From positions 1 to 64,000 of the forward strand of contig NZ_NMUL01000001.1 in NCBI RefSeq assembly GCF_002234595.1: a stretch of DNA of 64,000 bases. Direction: 5' to 3'. The notes below the pieces were generated by a model. That model searched no databases, was not told where the DNA came from, and saw only the letters and a list, made by a program, of their open reading frames with translations. This DNA is from Amycolatopsis vastitatis (GTDB lineage Bacteria; Actinomycetota; Actinomycetes; Mycobacteriales; Pseudonocardiaceae). Within the stretch, counting starts at the first letter, position 1, and the number at the start of each line of letters is the position of its first letter. Position numbers and translations under genes: made by a program. This document shows positions 53,125 to 63,246 of the stretch, piece by piece.

Positions 53125-53993
53125 AGCGAGCGCTTCCGGCGCTCCTCCTGCTGACGTCGGCGTGCACGGTCACCGGCACGGCGGTGCCGGTCGGCGGGAA
53201 CCTCGCGCTGGTCGACGCCGGCCGGACGGGTGCGGCCCTCGACGCGGTCAAGGCGGCGGCCGAGGCGGTGTTCAGCTACGACTCCGACAACTCCGGCGCG
53301 TTCGACCAGGCCGTCGCGGCCAACGTCACGGGAACGGCGAAAGACCAGCTCACGCGGTTGTTCGCCGAGGTCAGGAAGAGCCCGTCGCCGGTGCACCTGG
53401 TCACGCGGGTGCGGGAGGCGGCCGCGCTCGAGTTCACCGGCGACCGGGTCCGGGACCTGGCCGTGCTCGAGCAGGTCAACGGCGCCTCGAAGGGCCTGGC
53501 CACGGTCGCGTTCACCGCGGTCCGGGAAGGCGGGCGCTGGCGGCTCTCCGACATCGCGGTGAACCCGGCTCAGCCGCCACCCTCGCCGCAGCCGGACGAC
53601 GGCAGCCCTGGCGGGGTGCGCGACTCGGCGCTGGCCGGGGCCCGTGCGGCGGCCGGCGGGCTGTTCACGACCGACAGCGGCGACCCCGAGGGCAGTTACA
53701 CACGCGCCGAAGCCACCCTCGGCGAGCCGTTGTTGAGCGACTACCGCGCGAAGAAGGCCGGCTACGTCGAGGCGATCCGCCGGAGCGGCACGAAGGTCGC
53801 GCTCGGCCCGGACCCGATGGCCGGGGCCGTCGCGCTCACCGGCGGGCGCGGGATTGTGCTGTTCTTCACGAACCTGCAGGTCACCGACGCGGCGGGCAAG
53901 GTGACCAGCCGCCCCTTCACGACCGAACTCGACGTCGTCCGCGAAGGGGCGGGCTGGAAGGTGACGGCCGTCCGGCCGGTCACCGTGTCCTGA
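53121..53993 (+). CDS. Lipoprotein with two NTF2-like repeats
   Basis: 290 residues from GTG 53121, which overlaps the regulator stop. The signal peptide ends in LLLTSACTV, a usable lipobox. The rest looks like two similar halves (about 30-140 and 160-290): each begins with an ALDAVKAAAEAVFSYDS / ALAGARAAAGGLFTTDS helix and ends in a strand such as GRWRLSDIAVNPA / AGWKVTAVRPVTVS. This resembles duplicated NTF2/Mce-associated-type domains. Function unknown. It converges on gpmA with 6 bp between stops. Confidence 0.7.
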   Translation: MKRALPALLLLTSACTVTGTAVPVGGNLALVDAGRTGAALDAVKAAAEAVFSYDSDNSGAFDQAVAANVTGTAKDQLTRLFAEVRKSPSPVHLVTRVREAAALEFTGDRVRDLAVLEQVNGASKGLATVAFTAVREGGRWRLSDIAVNPAQPPPSPQPDDGSPGGVRDSALAGARAAAGGLFTTDSGDPEGSYTRAEATLGEPLLSDYRAKKAGYVEAIRRSGTKVALGPDPMAGAVALTGGRGIVLFFTNLQVTDAAGKVTSRPFTTELDVVREGAGWKVTAVRPVTVS

Positions 53994-53999
53994 AAGCGG

Positions 54000-54749
54000 T
54001 CAGCGGCCCTGGTTGGCGACCGCGGCGGCGGCTTCCTTGGCGGCTTCGGGGTCGAGGTACTCGCCGCCCGGCTTCAGCGGCTTCAGCTCTTCGGTGAGGT
54101 CGTAGCGCAGCGGGATGCCGGTCGGGATGTTGAGGCCGGCGATGTCGGCGTCGGAGATCCCGTCGAGGTGCTTGACGAGCGCGCGCAGCGAATTGCCGTG
54201 CGCGGCGACCAGGACCGTCTTGCCCGCGCGCAGGTCCGGCACGATCTCGGACTCCCAGTACGGCAGCAGCCGCTCGACGACGTCCTTCAGGCACTCGGTC
54301 AGCGGGGCCTGGTCGCCGAGGTTCGCGTAGCGGGCGTCGCCCGCCTGGCTCCACTCGTCCTTCGGGTCGATCGCCGGCGGCGGCGTGTCGTACGAGCGGC
54401 GCCAGAGCATGAACTGCTCCTCGCCGAACTCGTTCAGGGTCTGCTTCTTGTCCTTGCCCTGCAGCGCGCCGTAGTGGCGCTCGTTGAGGCGCCAGTCGCG
54501 CTTCACCGGGATCCAGTGCCGGTCGGCGGCGTCCAGCGCGATGTTCGCGGTGGAGATCGCGCGGCGCAGCAGCGAGGTGTGCACCACGTCCGGCAGCAGG
54601 CCGGCGTCGGCCAGCAGCTGACCGCCCTGGCGGGCTTCGCCCTCGCCCTGTTCCGAAAGCGGTACGTCCACCCAGCCGGTGAACAGGTTTTCCGCGTTCC
54701 ACGTGCTCTGCCCGTGCCGCAGCAGCACCAACGTCCCAATCTCGGCCAT
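54000..54749 (-). CDS. gpmA: GpmA, 2,3-bisphosphoglycerate-dependent phosphoglycerate mutase
   Basis: 249 residues. Glycolytic mutase with the phospho-histidine H12 in [20 protein letters not shown], the acid region [16 protein letters not shown] and the second His in [14 protein letters not shown]. Length is exactly that of the family. It matches the gpm1 gene beside senX3 in mycobacteria, here displaced by the inserted reductase-regulator-lipoprotein block. Confidence 0.95.
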   Translation of the reverse strand: MAEIGTLVLLRHGQSTWNAENLFTGWVDVPLSEQGEGEARQGGQLLADAGLLPDVVHTSLLRRAISTANIALDAADRHWIPVKRDWRLNERHYGALQGKDKKQTLNEFGEEQFMLWRRSYDTPPPAIDPKDEWSQAGDARYANLGDQAPLTECLKDVVERLLPYWESEIVPDLRAGKTVLVAAHGNSLRALVKHLDGISDADIAGLNIPTGIPLRYDLTEELKPLKPGGEYLDPEAAKEAAAAVANQGR

Positions 54750-55036
54750 GGGTCACAGCCTGCCAGAACGCACCGTGTGGCCCGCCGGTGACCTCCGTCG
54801 CACGGGCCGCTTTACCCAGAGTGTGTTACCGCAAAGTAACACCTCACCCTTCGACATGTTCGGCCGCCAACAGCGCGCAAAAACTCCCCAGCGGGCTGCG
54901 CACCGTTATCGATCGTTCCAAAAATCACTCGAACGGGTTAGCCAGTAGCCTTGTGATTACCCATCGGTATCTGACAGGTTGACTACGTCCCGAGCGGCCG
55001 GATTCCACGCACTCCCCGGCCGGTTTCGGGCTTTGA
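54750..55036. other. Gene-free region upstream of gpmA and the 6C RNA
   Basis: About 290 bp with no protein gene. It includes the gpmA promoter zone on the left. On the plus strand TTGACT (54979-54984) could be the -35 box of the 6C RNA, with a start around 55010-55015; the -10 is poor. A 30-codon open frame (54856-54948) lacks a ribosome site and is not called. Confidence 0.5.
54823..54842. promoter_or_regulatory. Inverted repeat upstream of gpmA
   Basis: GTGTTAC-CGCAAA-GTAACAC, a perfect 7-bp inverted repeat with a six-base centre, lies 74 bp before the gpmA start. The form suits TetR- or MarR-type dimers. Confidence 0.4.
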
Positions 55037-55167
55037 CCGCGGCTCGTCTCCCCCCTGCCGAGCCGCGGCCCGCCGGCCCCGTTGGCACCCCCCTCGTCAC
55101 CGGGTCCTGATCGGCGGGAACTTCAGCGGGGCGGCTCGAGATCGCGACTCCCCCCTCCCTCGAGCCG
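55037..55167 (+). ncRNA. 6C small RNA with C-rich hairpin loops
   Basis: Two strong hairpins each show six consecutive C bases in the loop: CCGCGGCTCG/CGAGCCGCGG (55037-55046 with 55059-55068, loop TCTCCCCCCTGC) and CGGCTCGAG/CTCGAGCCG (55132-55140 with 55159-55167, loop containing CTCCCCCCTCC). This is the hallmark of the actinobacterial 6C RNA, called B11 in M. tuberculosis, which pairs with G-rich ribosome sites of target mRNAs through the C-rich loops. A third, weaker stem (CCCGTTG with CACCGGG, 55078-55104) inside a 7-bp outer stem (55069-55075 with 55112-55118) also carries CCCCCC. Strand is set by the C-rich side. Ends are approximate. Confidence 0.85.
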
Positions 55168-55182
55168 TCCCGCCTGTTCCGC

Positions 55183-56052
55183 TCAGCCTTCGCTCGGCTC
55201 CGGCACCGGCTCCGGCAGCCCCGTCCGGCGACGGCGGTGCAGCCACCAGCCGAGCCAGCCCAGCGGCACGATGAACAGCAGGAACGGCGCGATCGCCCCG
55301 AGCACCGTCAGCAGGCCACCGCCGAAGACGAGGAACGCCTGCCAGCCGCCGGCCAGCCCGCCGAGGAACCCGCTGTGGTCCTCTTCCGCGGGCGGCGGTG
55401 CGGCCACGCTGCGGATGCTCATCGCCACGGTCGCCATCGCGACGCTGCCCGCCAGGGAGTTCCGCTGCTGCTCGAGGGATTCGAGCGCCGACTCGCGGCT
55501 CGTCAGCTCGGCCTCGATCGACGTGATGTCCGACACCGAGGTCGCCTGCGAAAGCAGCACGCGAATCCGCTCGACCGACTTCCGCTGCGTCGCCAGCCGC
55601 GCTTCGACGTCGACGACCTGGCCGGTCACGTCCTGGGTGTTCAGCTCCCGCTTCACCAGGCTGGTGCCGAGGTGCGAAAGCTGGTCGAGCACGCCGTCGA
55701 GCTTGTCGGCCGGCACGGCGAGGCTGAGCGTCGCCGTCTCGTCGCCGGTGCTCTCCTGGCCGGTGTAGCCGCCGGCGCCCTGCGCGATCCCGCGGGCCTG
55801 CGCGACGACGTCGACGACCTTGGTGGCGGTCAGCTCGAGCCGGGCACTGCGCGAAAGCTTGCGGTCGGTGGCCCCGGGCTGCGGCGGGGTCACCTTGTCC
55901 TGCCCGGCTTTTCCGGCACCTTGCTGCGGGACGGCGGGCGCGACACCCGCACTGTCCGCCGTGGACGATGCCCCGTTTTCCGACGCCGAGCAGCCGGCCA
56001 GCGCGAACGCCACGGCCGCGAGCGCGAGCCCGGCTCTCCATCGAGTCCGCAT
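55183..56052 (-). CDS. DUF4349 lipoprotein
   Basis: 289 residues. Lipobox FALAGCSAS at the start; then a DUF4349 domain (about 60-225) that begins RKLSRSARLELTATKVVDVV and has a coiled coil (VSDITSIEAELTSRESALES), and a C-terminal membrane helix (about 245-270) with a basic tail. It is thus tied to the membrane at both ends. Function unknown. It converges with the 6C RNA. Confidence 0.88.
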   Translation of the reverse strand: MRTRWRAGLALAAVAFALAGCSASENGASSTADSAGVAPAVPQQGAGKAGQDKVTPPQPGATDRKLSRSARLELTATKVVDVVAQARGIAQGAGGYTGQESTGDETATLSLAVPADKLDGVLDQLSHLGTSLVKRELNTQDVTGQVVDVEARLATQRKSVERIRVLLSQATSVSDITSIEAELTSRESALESLEQQRNSLAGSVAMATVAMSIRSVAAPPPAEEDHSGFLGGLAGGWQAFLVFGGGLLTVLGAIAPFLLFIVPLGWLGWWLHRRRRTGLPEPVPEPSEG

Positions 56053-56122
56053 CCTGCGTCTCCCTCCAGTTTCGACTGACAGGGAGACGGATGTCCGGTT
56101 CAGGGCCGTTGCACGGCCCGGG

Positions 56123-56635
56123 TCACGACTCGGTCAAGCCCGGCTCGTGCGGCTTCTCGGGCGCCACGAGGTGCTTGAACGCCTGGAGGTTGGCCAGCGA
56201 TTCACCGCGGGAGACGCGCCAGTCCCACTCACGCTTGATCGACGTCGCGAAGCCGATCTCCAGCAGGGTGTTGAAGTCGCCGTCGGCCGCTTCGAGCACC
56301 TGGCCGAGCACCTTGTCGAGCTCGTCGGCGGTCATCGTGTCCTTGCCGAACCGGCCGACCAGGTAGATGTCGCCGAGACTGTCCACTGTGTAGTGCACGC
56401 CGTAGAGCTTCGCATTGCGCCGCAACAGGAACCGGTAAACGTCCTCATGGGACTCGTCGGGACGGCGGCAGACGAAGGCCTCCACCGAAAACGCGTGGTC
56501 GCCGTCGACGAGCCACGCGTTCGTCTGCAGCTTCTTCGTCCCCGGCAGCGTGACGAAGTACTTGCCGGGACCGCGCTTGTCGTACTTCAGCTCCGCGGAG
56601 TCCAAAGTAGACTGGATCAGCTCGTCCAGGCTCAC
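56123..56635 (-). CDS. YbjN-domain protein
   Basis: 170 residues from GTG 56635, overlapping the mshA stop (GTGA). The fold resembles the T3SS-chaperone-like YbjN family; the pattern [19 protein letters not shown] and [20 protein letters not shown] is that of Rv0487. It probably acts as a small chaperone or partner. It is always next to mshA in actinobacteria as far as I recall, but its link with mycothiol is unproven. Confidence 0.85.
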   Translation of the reverse strand: MSLDELIQSTLDSAELKYDKRGPGKYFVTLPGTKKLQTNAWLVDGDHAFSVEAFVCRRPDESHEDVYRFLLRRNAKLYGVHYTVDSLGDIYLVGRFGKDTMTADELDKVLGQVLEAADGDFNTLLEIGFATSIKREWDWRVSRGESLANLQAFKHLVAPEKPHEPGLTES

Positions 56636-57936
56636 ACCGCCACCTCCGTGCGCAGGTCCAGCGCACGGGAGAAGGCACTGGTGGCCTGAGCATAGATGTC
56701 GAGCAGCGCGTCCGTGGTGCGGCGCCAGGAGAACCGCCGGGCGTGCACGACGGCGTTCGCGGCCAGCTCGGCCCGCCGGTCCGGGCGCAGCGCGACCGCG
56801 GCCAGCGCGTCCGCCCACTCCTCGGCACCGTGGCCGGGGACCAGCAGCCCGGAGACGCCGTGCGGCACCGCCACCGGCAGCCCGCCGACCTCGGCCGCGA
56901 CCACCGGCGTCCCGCAGGCCTGCGCCTCCAGCGCGACCAGGCCGAACGACTCGTTGTAGCTCGGCACCGCGACGACGTCGGCGGCGCGGAAGACCCGGGC
57001 GAGCGCCTCGCCCGGCTGGGGCGGCAGAAACCGGACCTGCGGCTCGATACCGAGGGACAAGGCGAGCTCGCGCAGGGCCTGCGGCTGCTCCAGCCCGGTG
57101 CCGGACGGCCCGCCGACGATCAGCACGACCAGCTTCGGCGCCAGCTCGGGCCGGCGGTGCAGCATCGCAGCGGCGGCGTACAGCAGCACGTCCGGCGCCT
57201 TCAGCGGCTGGATACGGCCCGCGAAGGCGAGCACGATGTCGTCGTCGGCCAGGCCGAGGAAAGCACGGGCCTCGTGCTGGGAGCCCGGCGTGAAGCGTTC
57301 GAGATCGACGCCCGGCGGCACGGCGTGCACGGCGTGCGGCTCGGCGTCGTAGAGCTCGATGAGCTGGCGGGCCTCGACCGCGGTGTTGGCGACCAGCTTG
57401 TCGGCCTCCGCGACCACCTGCTCCTCCCCGATCACGCGGGTGCGCGGCTCGGGCTTGTCGCCCTCGGCGAGCGCGGCGTTCTTCACCTTGGCCAGAGTGT
57501 GCGCGGTGTGCACCAGCGGGACGGACCACCGGTCGCGGGCGAGCCAGCCGACCTGGCCCGACAGCCAGTAGTGCGAGTGGATGAGGTCGTAGTGGCCGGG
57601 CTCGTGGAACGCCTCGGTCCGCAGCACGCCGGAGGTGAACGCGCACAGCTGGGCGGGCAGCTCGTCACGGGCCAGCGGCTCGAAGGGACCGGCCTGGACG
57701 TGCCGGACGGTCACCCCCGGCGCCAGTTCGGCCACCGGCGGCTGGTCGGACGCGGTCGCGCGGGTGAACACCTCGACTTCGACGCCGCGGCGGGCCATTT
57801 CGGTCGCCGTCTGGCTGACGTAGACGTTCATCCCCCCGGCGTCGCCGGTTCCGGGCTGTTCTAGCGGGGAGGTGTGCACCGACAGAACCGCGATCCGGCG
57901 CGGCACAGCGCGGAACCTCCGGTGGGAGCTGGTCAC
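56632..57936 (-). CDS. mshA: MshA, D-inositol-3-phosphate glycosyltransferase
   Basis: 434 residues from GTG 57936 with AGGAG 10 bp upstream. GT4-family enzyme that joins UDP-GlcNAc to inositol-3-phosphate, the first step of mycothiol synthesis. The N-terminal acceptor loop is [19 protein letters not shown]; the donor motif is [20 protein letters not shown] (EX7E). mshB, mshC and mshD are not in the window. Mycothiol is used by the DinB-like enzyme encoded at 63 kb. Confidence 0.95.
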   Translation of the reverse strand: MTSSHRRFRAVPRRIAVLSVHTSPLEQPGTGDAGGMNVYVSQTATEMARRGVEVEVFTRATASDQPPVAELAPGVTVRHVQAGPFEPLARDELPAQLCAFTSGVLRTEAFHEPGHYDLIHSHYWLSGQVGWLARDRWSVPLVHTAHTLAKVKNAALAEGDKPEPRTRVIGEEQVVAEADKLVANTAVEARQLIELYDAEPHAVHAVPPGVDLERFTPGSQHEARAFLGLADDDIVLAFAGRIQPLKAPDVLLYAAAAMLHRRPELAPKLVVLIVGGPSGTGLEQPQALRELALSLGIEPQVRFLPPQPGEALARVFRAADVVAVPSYNESFGLVALEAQACGTPVVAAEVGGLPVAVPHGVSGLLVPGHGAEEWADALAAVALRPDRRAELAANAVVHARRFSWRRTTDALLDIYAQATSAFSRALDLRTEVAV

Positions 57937-57958
57937 CTGGTCACGTCTCCTGCGTACT

Positions 57959-58774
57959 TCAGCATTCCTCGGCGAACTGCCGCAGCACCGCGTCGAACTC
58001 GGCCGCGGACTCGGCGAAGGGCGCGTGCCCCCCATCAACAACCCAACGCCCGCGGGCACCCGGAATCTTCCCGATGGCGTGCTCGGCCGCCGAGGGCTCG
58101 ATCACGCGGTCGGCCGTGCCGTGCACGACCAGGGCGGGTTTGTCGATGCTGACCAGCACGTCTTCGCTGCCGATGTCGCGGCGGAACAGCGCCGCGCGGA
58201 CCGCGGGCGGCACGCTCAAAGATGCGCCGAGCAGGGCTTGGGCCTGCGCGCCGGGCACCGGCCCGGCGACCATCCCTCGGGTGAACGCGGTGAACGCCGG
58301 GACCGCGATGTCCGGATCGTCCGAAAGCATCGCCCGCATGTGCTCGCGCATCAGCGGGCCGACCCGCCCGCCCGGCCGGTCGCGGCCGATCTCGGTGATC
58401 GCCCCGACGAGCACGATGCCACCCAGCCGTGCGGTGCCGTGCACGCGGATGTGGTCAACCAGCACCAGGCCGCCGTAGGACCAGGCGACGACGATGGCGT
58501 CCGGGCCGGCGAAGTCCAGGACCGCGGCGAGATCGTCGGCCCAGACCCGCGGGTCGTCGTAGCCCGTGGCGGGGACGTCGGACGCGCCGTGGCCGCGCAG
58601 GTCCATCGCGACCAGCCGGAACCGCTCGGTGAGGGCGGGGTCGGCCAGCTGCGCGGCCCAGCAGCCGGACGACTGCGCCCAGCCGTGCACGAACACGATC
58701 GGCCTGGTGTTCGTCGTCCCCTCGACGCGCAAGCCGAGCCGGACCCCGCCGTGCCCGACGACTTCGGTGCGCAC
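57959..58774 (-). CDS. Alpha/beta hydrolase
   Basis: 271 residues, GTG start. The oxyanion region is [14 protein letters not shown], the nucleophile elbow is [12 protein letters not shown], the acid is near [13 protein letters not shown] and the histidine in [12 protein letters not shown]. Substrate unknown. It begins 3 bp after the L,D-transpeptidase gene on the same strand and stands 22 bp before mshA, so it may be part of that transcript. Confidence 0.9.
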   Translation of the reverse strand: MRTEVVGHGGVRLGLRVEGTTNTRPIVFVHGWAQSSGCWAAQLADPALTERFRLVAMDLRGHGASDVPATGYDDPRVWADDLAAVLDFAGPDAIVVAWSYGGLVLVDHIRVHGTARLGGIVLVGAITEIGRDRPGGRVGPLMREHMRAMLSDDPDIAVPAFTAFTRGMVAGPVPGAQAQALLGASLSVPPAVRAALFRRDIGSEDVLVSIDKPALVVHGTADRVIEPSAAEHAIGKIPGARGRWVVDGGHAPFAESAAEFDAVLRQFAEEC

Positions 58775-58777
58775 CGG

Positions 58778-59953
58778 TTACTTGGCGCCCAGCGACTGCC
58801 AGGTCTTCCAGTCGTAGTTCCAGTTCTTGACGTCCGAGGCCATCGGCGGCGCCAGCTTCGAACCGGTGATCTCGACCGGGTCACCGATCAGCGCGGAGTC
58901 GAAGTAGTCCTTGGCGTCGGCCTCGAGGAGGTTCACACAGCCGTGGGAGTTGTTGTCCCGCCCGATGTGGGCCGCGTTGTCCTGGTTCTCGTGGATGTAC
59001 TCGCCGTGGTTGGAGAACCGGCAGGCCCACTTCTTGTTGATGTTCGTGTAGCCGTAGCGGGCGTTGTCGAACACCGCGGTCGGCTCCTTGGTCATGATGA
59101 TGTAGGTGCCGTTCGGGGTGTTGCGGTCGACCTCGGCGTCCAGTCCGTTGGCGCACGGGTAGCTCTTGACCTGGGCGCCGTTGCGGTAGACGCGCATCTG
59201 GTGGTCCGGGGTGTTGACCTTGACCACCTGGTTGCGGCCGATCTTGAACTTCGTCGTGACGTCGGCCTTGCCGTACGCGCCGCCGCCCAGCTCGACGCCG
59301 TAGAGCTTCGCCTCGACGCTCACGGTGATGTTCTGCGGCCAGTACTCCTTCGGCCGGTAGTCGACCTGCTTGTCGGACAGCCAGCCCCACGCGCCTTCGA
59401 CCTCTTTGTCCGTCTTCACGGAGAGGGCCTTCTCGACGGCCTTGCGGTCCTTGACCGGCGAAGCGAACTTGACGCTGATCGGCATGGCCACGCCGACCTG
59501 GGCGTTGTCGGCCGGGTTGAGCGTGGCGCGGACCTGCGTGGCCGGGTTGATCGTGGTGAAGCTGCCGGTGAACTGGACGGGCTTGCCGTCGTTGCCGGTG
59601 GCCTTGGCCGCGTAGGTGTAGGTCTTGCCGTAGCCGAGGGGTTCGGAGCTGGTCCAGGTGAGGCCGTCCGGCGCGGTGTCGCCCTTGAGCTCCTTGCCGC
59701 CGGCGGTGACCTTGCACTCGGTGAGCTTGCCGTCGGCGACCTTGAGCACGACCGGTTTGAGGACGGAGACGTCCTTGGCGTCGGCGGCGGGTTCGGCTGT
59801 GACCTTCGCCACGGGCTGGGCGCCACCTTCGCCATCCGCGTTCGCCGCGCCGGTCGGCAGCGCCGTGCCGCCGTTCTCGCTCGAACACGCCGCGGCGACC
59901 AGTGCGGCCCCGGCCGCGAGAGCAGCCTTGAAGACCGTACGCCGTTCGATCAC
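58778..59953 (-). CDS. L,D-transpeptidase lipoprotein (YkuD domain)
   Basis: 391 residues from GTG 59953 with GGGAGG upstream. The signal ends in a lipobox, LVAAACSSE. Two Ig-like domains (about 50-240) precede the YkuD catalytic domain (about 250-375) with the active Cys and His in NNSHGCVNLLEADAKDYFD and YIHENQDNAAHIG. It forms 3-3 cross-links in peptidoglycan and resists most beta-lactams apart from carbapenems. This is the LprQ/Ldt-type protein next to murB in mycobacteria. Confidence 0.94.
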   Translation of the reverse strand: MIERRTVFKAALAAGAALVAAACSSENGGTALPTGAANADGEGGAQPVAKVTAEPAADAKDVSVLKPVVLKVADGKLTECKVTAGGKELKGDTAPDGLTWTSSEPLGYGKTYTYAAKATGNDGKPVQFTGSFTTINPATQVRATLNPADNAQVGVAMPISVKFASPVKDRKAVEKALSVKTDKEVEGAWGWLSDKQVDYRPKEYWPQNITVSVEAKLYGVELGGGAYGKADVTTKFKIGRNQVVKVNTPDHQMRVYRNGAQVKSYPCANGLDAEVDRNTPNGTYIIMTKEPTAVFDNARYGYTNINKKWACRFSNHGEYIHENQDNAAHIGRDNNSHGCVNLLEADAKDYFDSALIGDPVEITGSKLAPPMASDVKNWNYDWKTWQSLGAK

Positions 59954-60112
59954 CGATACCTCCCGAAATCCCCCCGCGACCAGCGGGCACACGCCTTTAG
60001 CGCCGGCGACCCGGCGGACGTTACCGACCGGAATGTCCGCGATCATCCGATCAGGTGGCGACGCCTTATGTCGACATGACGTCCTATACACGTCCGGGTT
60101 GCCCGGTTCGGC

Positions 60113-61165
<1,053 letters not shown>

Positions 61166-61189
61166 ACGCCTGACGGTACTGTTCGGTCC

Positions 61190-61696
61190 ATGGCATCCCC
61201 GATCGAGCACCGCGCTGAGTTCGCCGCCGACGTCGCGTCGACGTACGCGGCCGTCGCCGGCGAGGACGCGCTGCGGGCCCGCCTCGAGCAGCTCGGCGGC
61301 CACGGCGCGGCCCTGCTCTCGTACGAGGTGTCCGGTACGGACCTGCGGTACGAGCTGCGGCAGGGCATCAGCGCGGACAAGCTGCCGCAGGCGGTCCGGA
61401 CGCTGCACAAGGGTGACCTGCTGGTGACGCGGACGCAGACCTGGCGCGTGAGCAAGGACGGCACCGGACGGCAGGGCAACGCGACCGTCGAGGTCGGCGG
61501 CGTCCCGGGCGACATCACCGCACGGACGGCACTGCTGGCCAACGGGGACCAGACCGTGCTGCGGATCAGCGGCGAGGTGACGGTCCGGATCCCGCTGTTC
61601 GGCGGGAAGCTGGAGAGCGTGATCGCCGAGCAGGTCACCAAGCTGCTGGAGCGCGAAGCCGAATTCACCGCGAAGTGGCTGGCCGAGGCCGCCTGA
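61190..61696 (+). CDS. DUF2505 protein
   Basis: 168 residues from ATG 61190. Steroidogenic acute regulatory (START/SRPBCC)-like fold: PIEHRAEFAADVASTYAAVA at the start and IPLFGGKLESVIAEQVTKLL near the end are the DUF2505 pattern (Rv0481c-like). It probably binds a lipid-like ligand. A TACTGT hexamer 7 bp before the ATG suggests a leaderless message. The next gene overlaps its end by 22 bp. Confidence 0.88.
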   Translation: MASPIEHRAEFAADVASTYAAVAGEDALRARLEQLGGHGAALLSYEVSGTDLRYELRQGISADKLPQAVRTLHKGDLLVTRTQTWRVSKDGTGRQGNATVEVGGVPGDITARTALLANGDQTVLRISGEVTVRIPLFGGKLESVIAEQVTKLLEREAEFTAKWLAEAA

Positions 61697-62475
61697 GCCC
61701 GGTCGGCGCGCCGACCCGCGGCACGACCAACCCGAACCGCCTGCGCCGGGTCGACCGGTGGATCGCTTCCGCGCCGGTCACTTCCCGGCTGTTGCGCTCG
61801 GCCGTCTCCCCGCTGGTCGTCGATCTCGGCTATGGCGCTTCGCCGGTGACGACGGTCGAGCTGGCGCGGTGGCTGCGCCGGGTCCGGCCGGACGTCCGGG
61901 TGCTGGGCCTGGAACTGGATCCGGTGCGGGTGGCCGCCGCTTTGCCTGCCGCGGCGCCGCCGTTGCTGGACTTCCGCCGCGGCGGGTTCGAGCTGGCCGG
62001 GACGCGGCCGGTGCTGGTGCGGGCGTTCAACGTGCTGCGGCAGTACGCGGAGGACGAAGTCGCGGGCGCGTGGGGCCTGATGCTGGACTCGATGCCCGCC
62101 GAGGGCCTCCTGGTCGAGGGCACGTGCGACGAGATCGGCCGGCTGTCGACGTGGGTGCTGGTCTCGCGGGCCGGGCCGGTCTCGCTGACGCTGTCGATGC
62201 GGCTGGCCGGGCTGGACCGCCCGTCGACGGTGGCCGAGCGGCTGCCGAAGGCGCTGATCCACCGGAACGTGCCCGGCGAGCGCGTCCACGAGCTGGTGTC
62301 CGCGTTGGACGCCTGCTGGGCCACGGCGGCGCCGCACCAGGCGTTCGGCGTGCGCTCGCGCTGGCTGGAAACGGTCCGGCTGCTGGTTTCCCGCGGCTGG
62401 CCGGTGCTGGGCCCGCCGTCACGGATCCGGCTCGGCGAGCTGACGGTCCCCTGGCCGGCGGTCGCCCCCGGCTGA
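61675..62475 (+). CDS. SAM-dependent methyltransferase-like protein
   Basis: 266 residues from GTG 61675, overlapping the DUF2505 end by 22 bp. The Rossmann-type core has VVDLGYGASPVTTVELARWL (motif I), RVLGLELDPVRV (motif II) and a later GLMLDSMPAEGLLVEG region. It matches actinobacterial class I methyltransferases of unknown substrate. No other start fits, since the frame is open through the overlap and other ATG/GTG codons come late. Confidence 0.8.
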   Translation: MAGRGRLSPVGAPTRGTTNPNRLRRVDRWIASAPVTSRLLRSAVSPLVVDLGYGASPVTTVELARWLRRVRPDVRVLGLELDPVRVAAALPAAAPPLLDFRRGGFELAGTRPVLVRAFNVLRQYAEDEVAGAWGLMLDSMPAEGLLVEGTCDEIGRLSTWVLVSRAGPVSLTLSMRLAGLDRPSTVAERLPKALIHRNVPGERVHELVSALDACWATAAPHQAFGVRSRWLETVRLLVSRGWPVLGPPSRIRLGELTVPWPAVAPG

Positions 62476-62538
62476 ACGTTCACCAGGCCACCCCCGCTGC
62501 GTCATCCGCAGGTGACCTTCGGTGATCACCATTGAGAC

Positions 62539-63246
62539 GTGGAACTCCTGGGGCAGGTCACCGAGCTGCTGCGCGACGCGCTAGGTTCGCCGTGGCTGTG
62601 GCTGGCCGTCTTCGCCGTAGCCGGGCTGGACGCGCTGCTGCCGTTCATGCCCAGCGAGACGACCGTCGTCACCGTCGCCGTCCTGCTCGGGCCCGACCCC
62701 GCGCAGCTCACCCTGCTCGCCGCGGTGGCCGCCGGAGGCGCGTGGGCGGGCGACTGCCTCGGGTACGCCGTCGGCCGGTACGCGGGGCCGCGGGCGATCG
62801 CGCGGCTGCGGCGCGGGCCGGACGGCCGCCGTCGTTATGAGTGGGCCCGCGACCAGGTGCGGCACCACGGCGGGCTGCTGATCATCGCCGCCCGCTACCT
62901 GCCGGGCGGGCGGGTCGCCAGCGCCCTCGCGAACGGCAGCCTCGGCTACCCGCCGGGCCGGTTCGTGACGCTCGACGTCGCCGGAGCGGCGATCTGGGCG
63001 GTGTACAGCGTCCTGATCGGCTTCGCGGGCGGAGCCGCTTTCGCCGACGAGCCAGGCAAGGGCCTGTTGCTGTCCTTCAGCCTCGGGCTGGGCTTGGTTT
63101 TCGCCATCGAAGCCGGGCGACGGCTACGGTCGGCTCATGCAGCTGCTCGAAGCGATCGACGTCCACGCCGACGGGCTCAAGCGGGCGGCATGTGCGGCCG
63201 GACCGGCGGCCCCGGTGCCGAACTGTCCGAAGTGGACTGTCGATGA
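62539..63246 (+). CDS. DedA-family membrane protein
   Basis: 235 residues from GTG 62539. DedA/SNARE-associated fold: AVAGLDALLPFMPSETTVVT, GDCLGYAVGRYAG, and the conserved arginine/proline motif RYLPGGRVASALANG are present, with five helices. DedA proteins are undecaprenyl-phosphate or lipid flippases in other bacteria. The last 40 residues (from about 195) are Arg-rich, low in pattern, and lie over the start of the next gene, so the true end may be different. Confidence 0.85.
   Translation: MELLGQVTELLRDALGSPWLWLAVFAVAGLDALLPFMPSETTVVTVAVLLGPDPAQLTLLAAVAAGGAWAGDCLGYAVGRYAGPRAIARLRRGPDGRRRYEWARDQVRHHGGLLIIAARYLPGGRVASALANGSLGYPPGRFVTLDVAGAAIWAVYSVLIGFAGGAAFADEPGKGLLLSFSLGLGLVFAIEAGRRLRSAHAAARSDRRPRRRAQAGGMCGRTGGPGAELSEVDCR

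Noticed and set aside
54856..54948. 30-codon open frame between gpmA and the 6C RNA
   Set aside because: No ribosome site, no signal sequence or motif, and short enough to occur by chance.
57872..60079. 735-codon open frame on the plus strand
   Set aside because: It runs antisense to the hydrolase and L,D-transpeptidase genes, has Arg/Val/Asp-rich composition with no domain, and arises from high GC at third positions.
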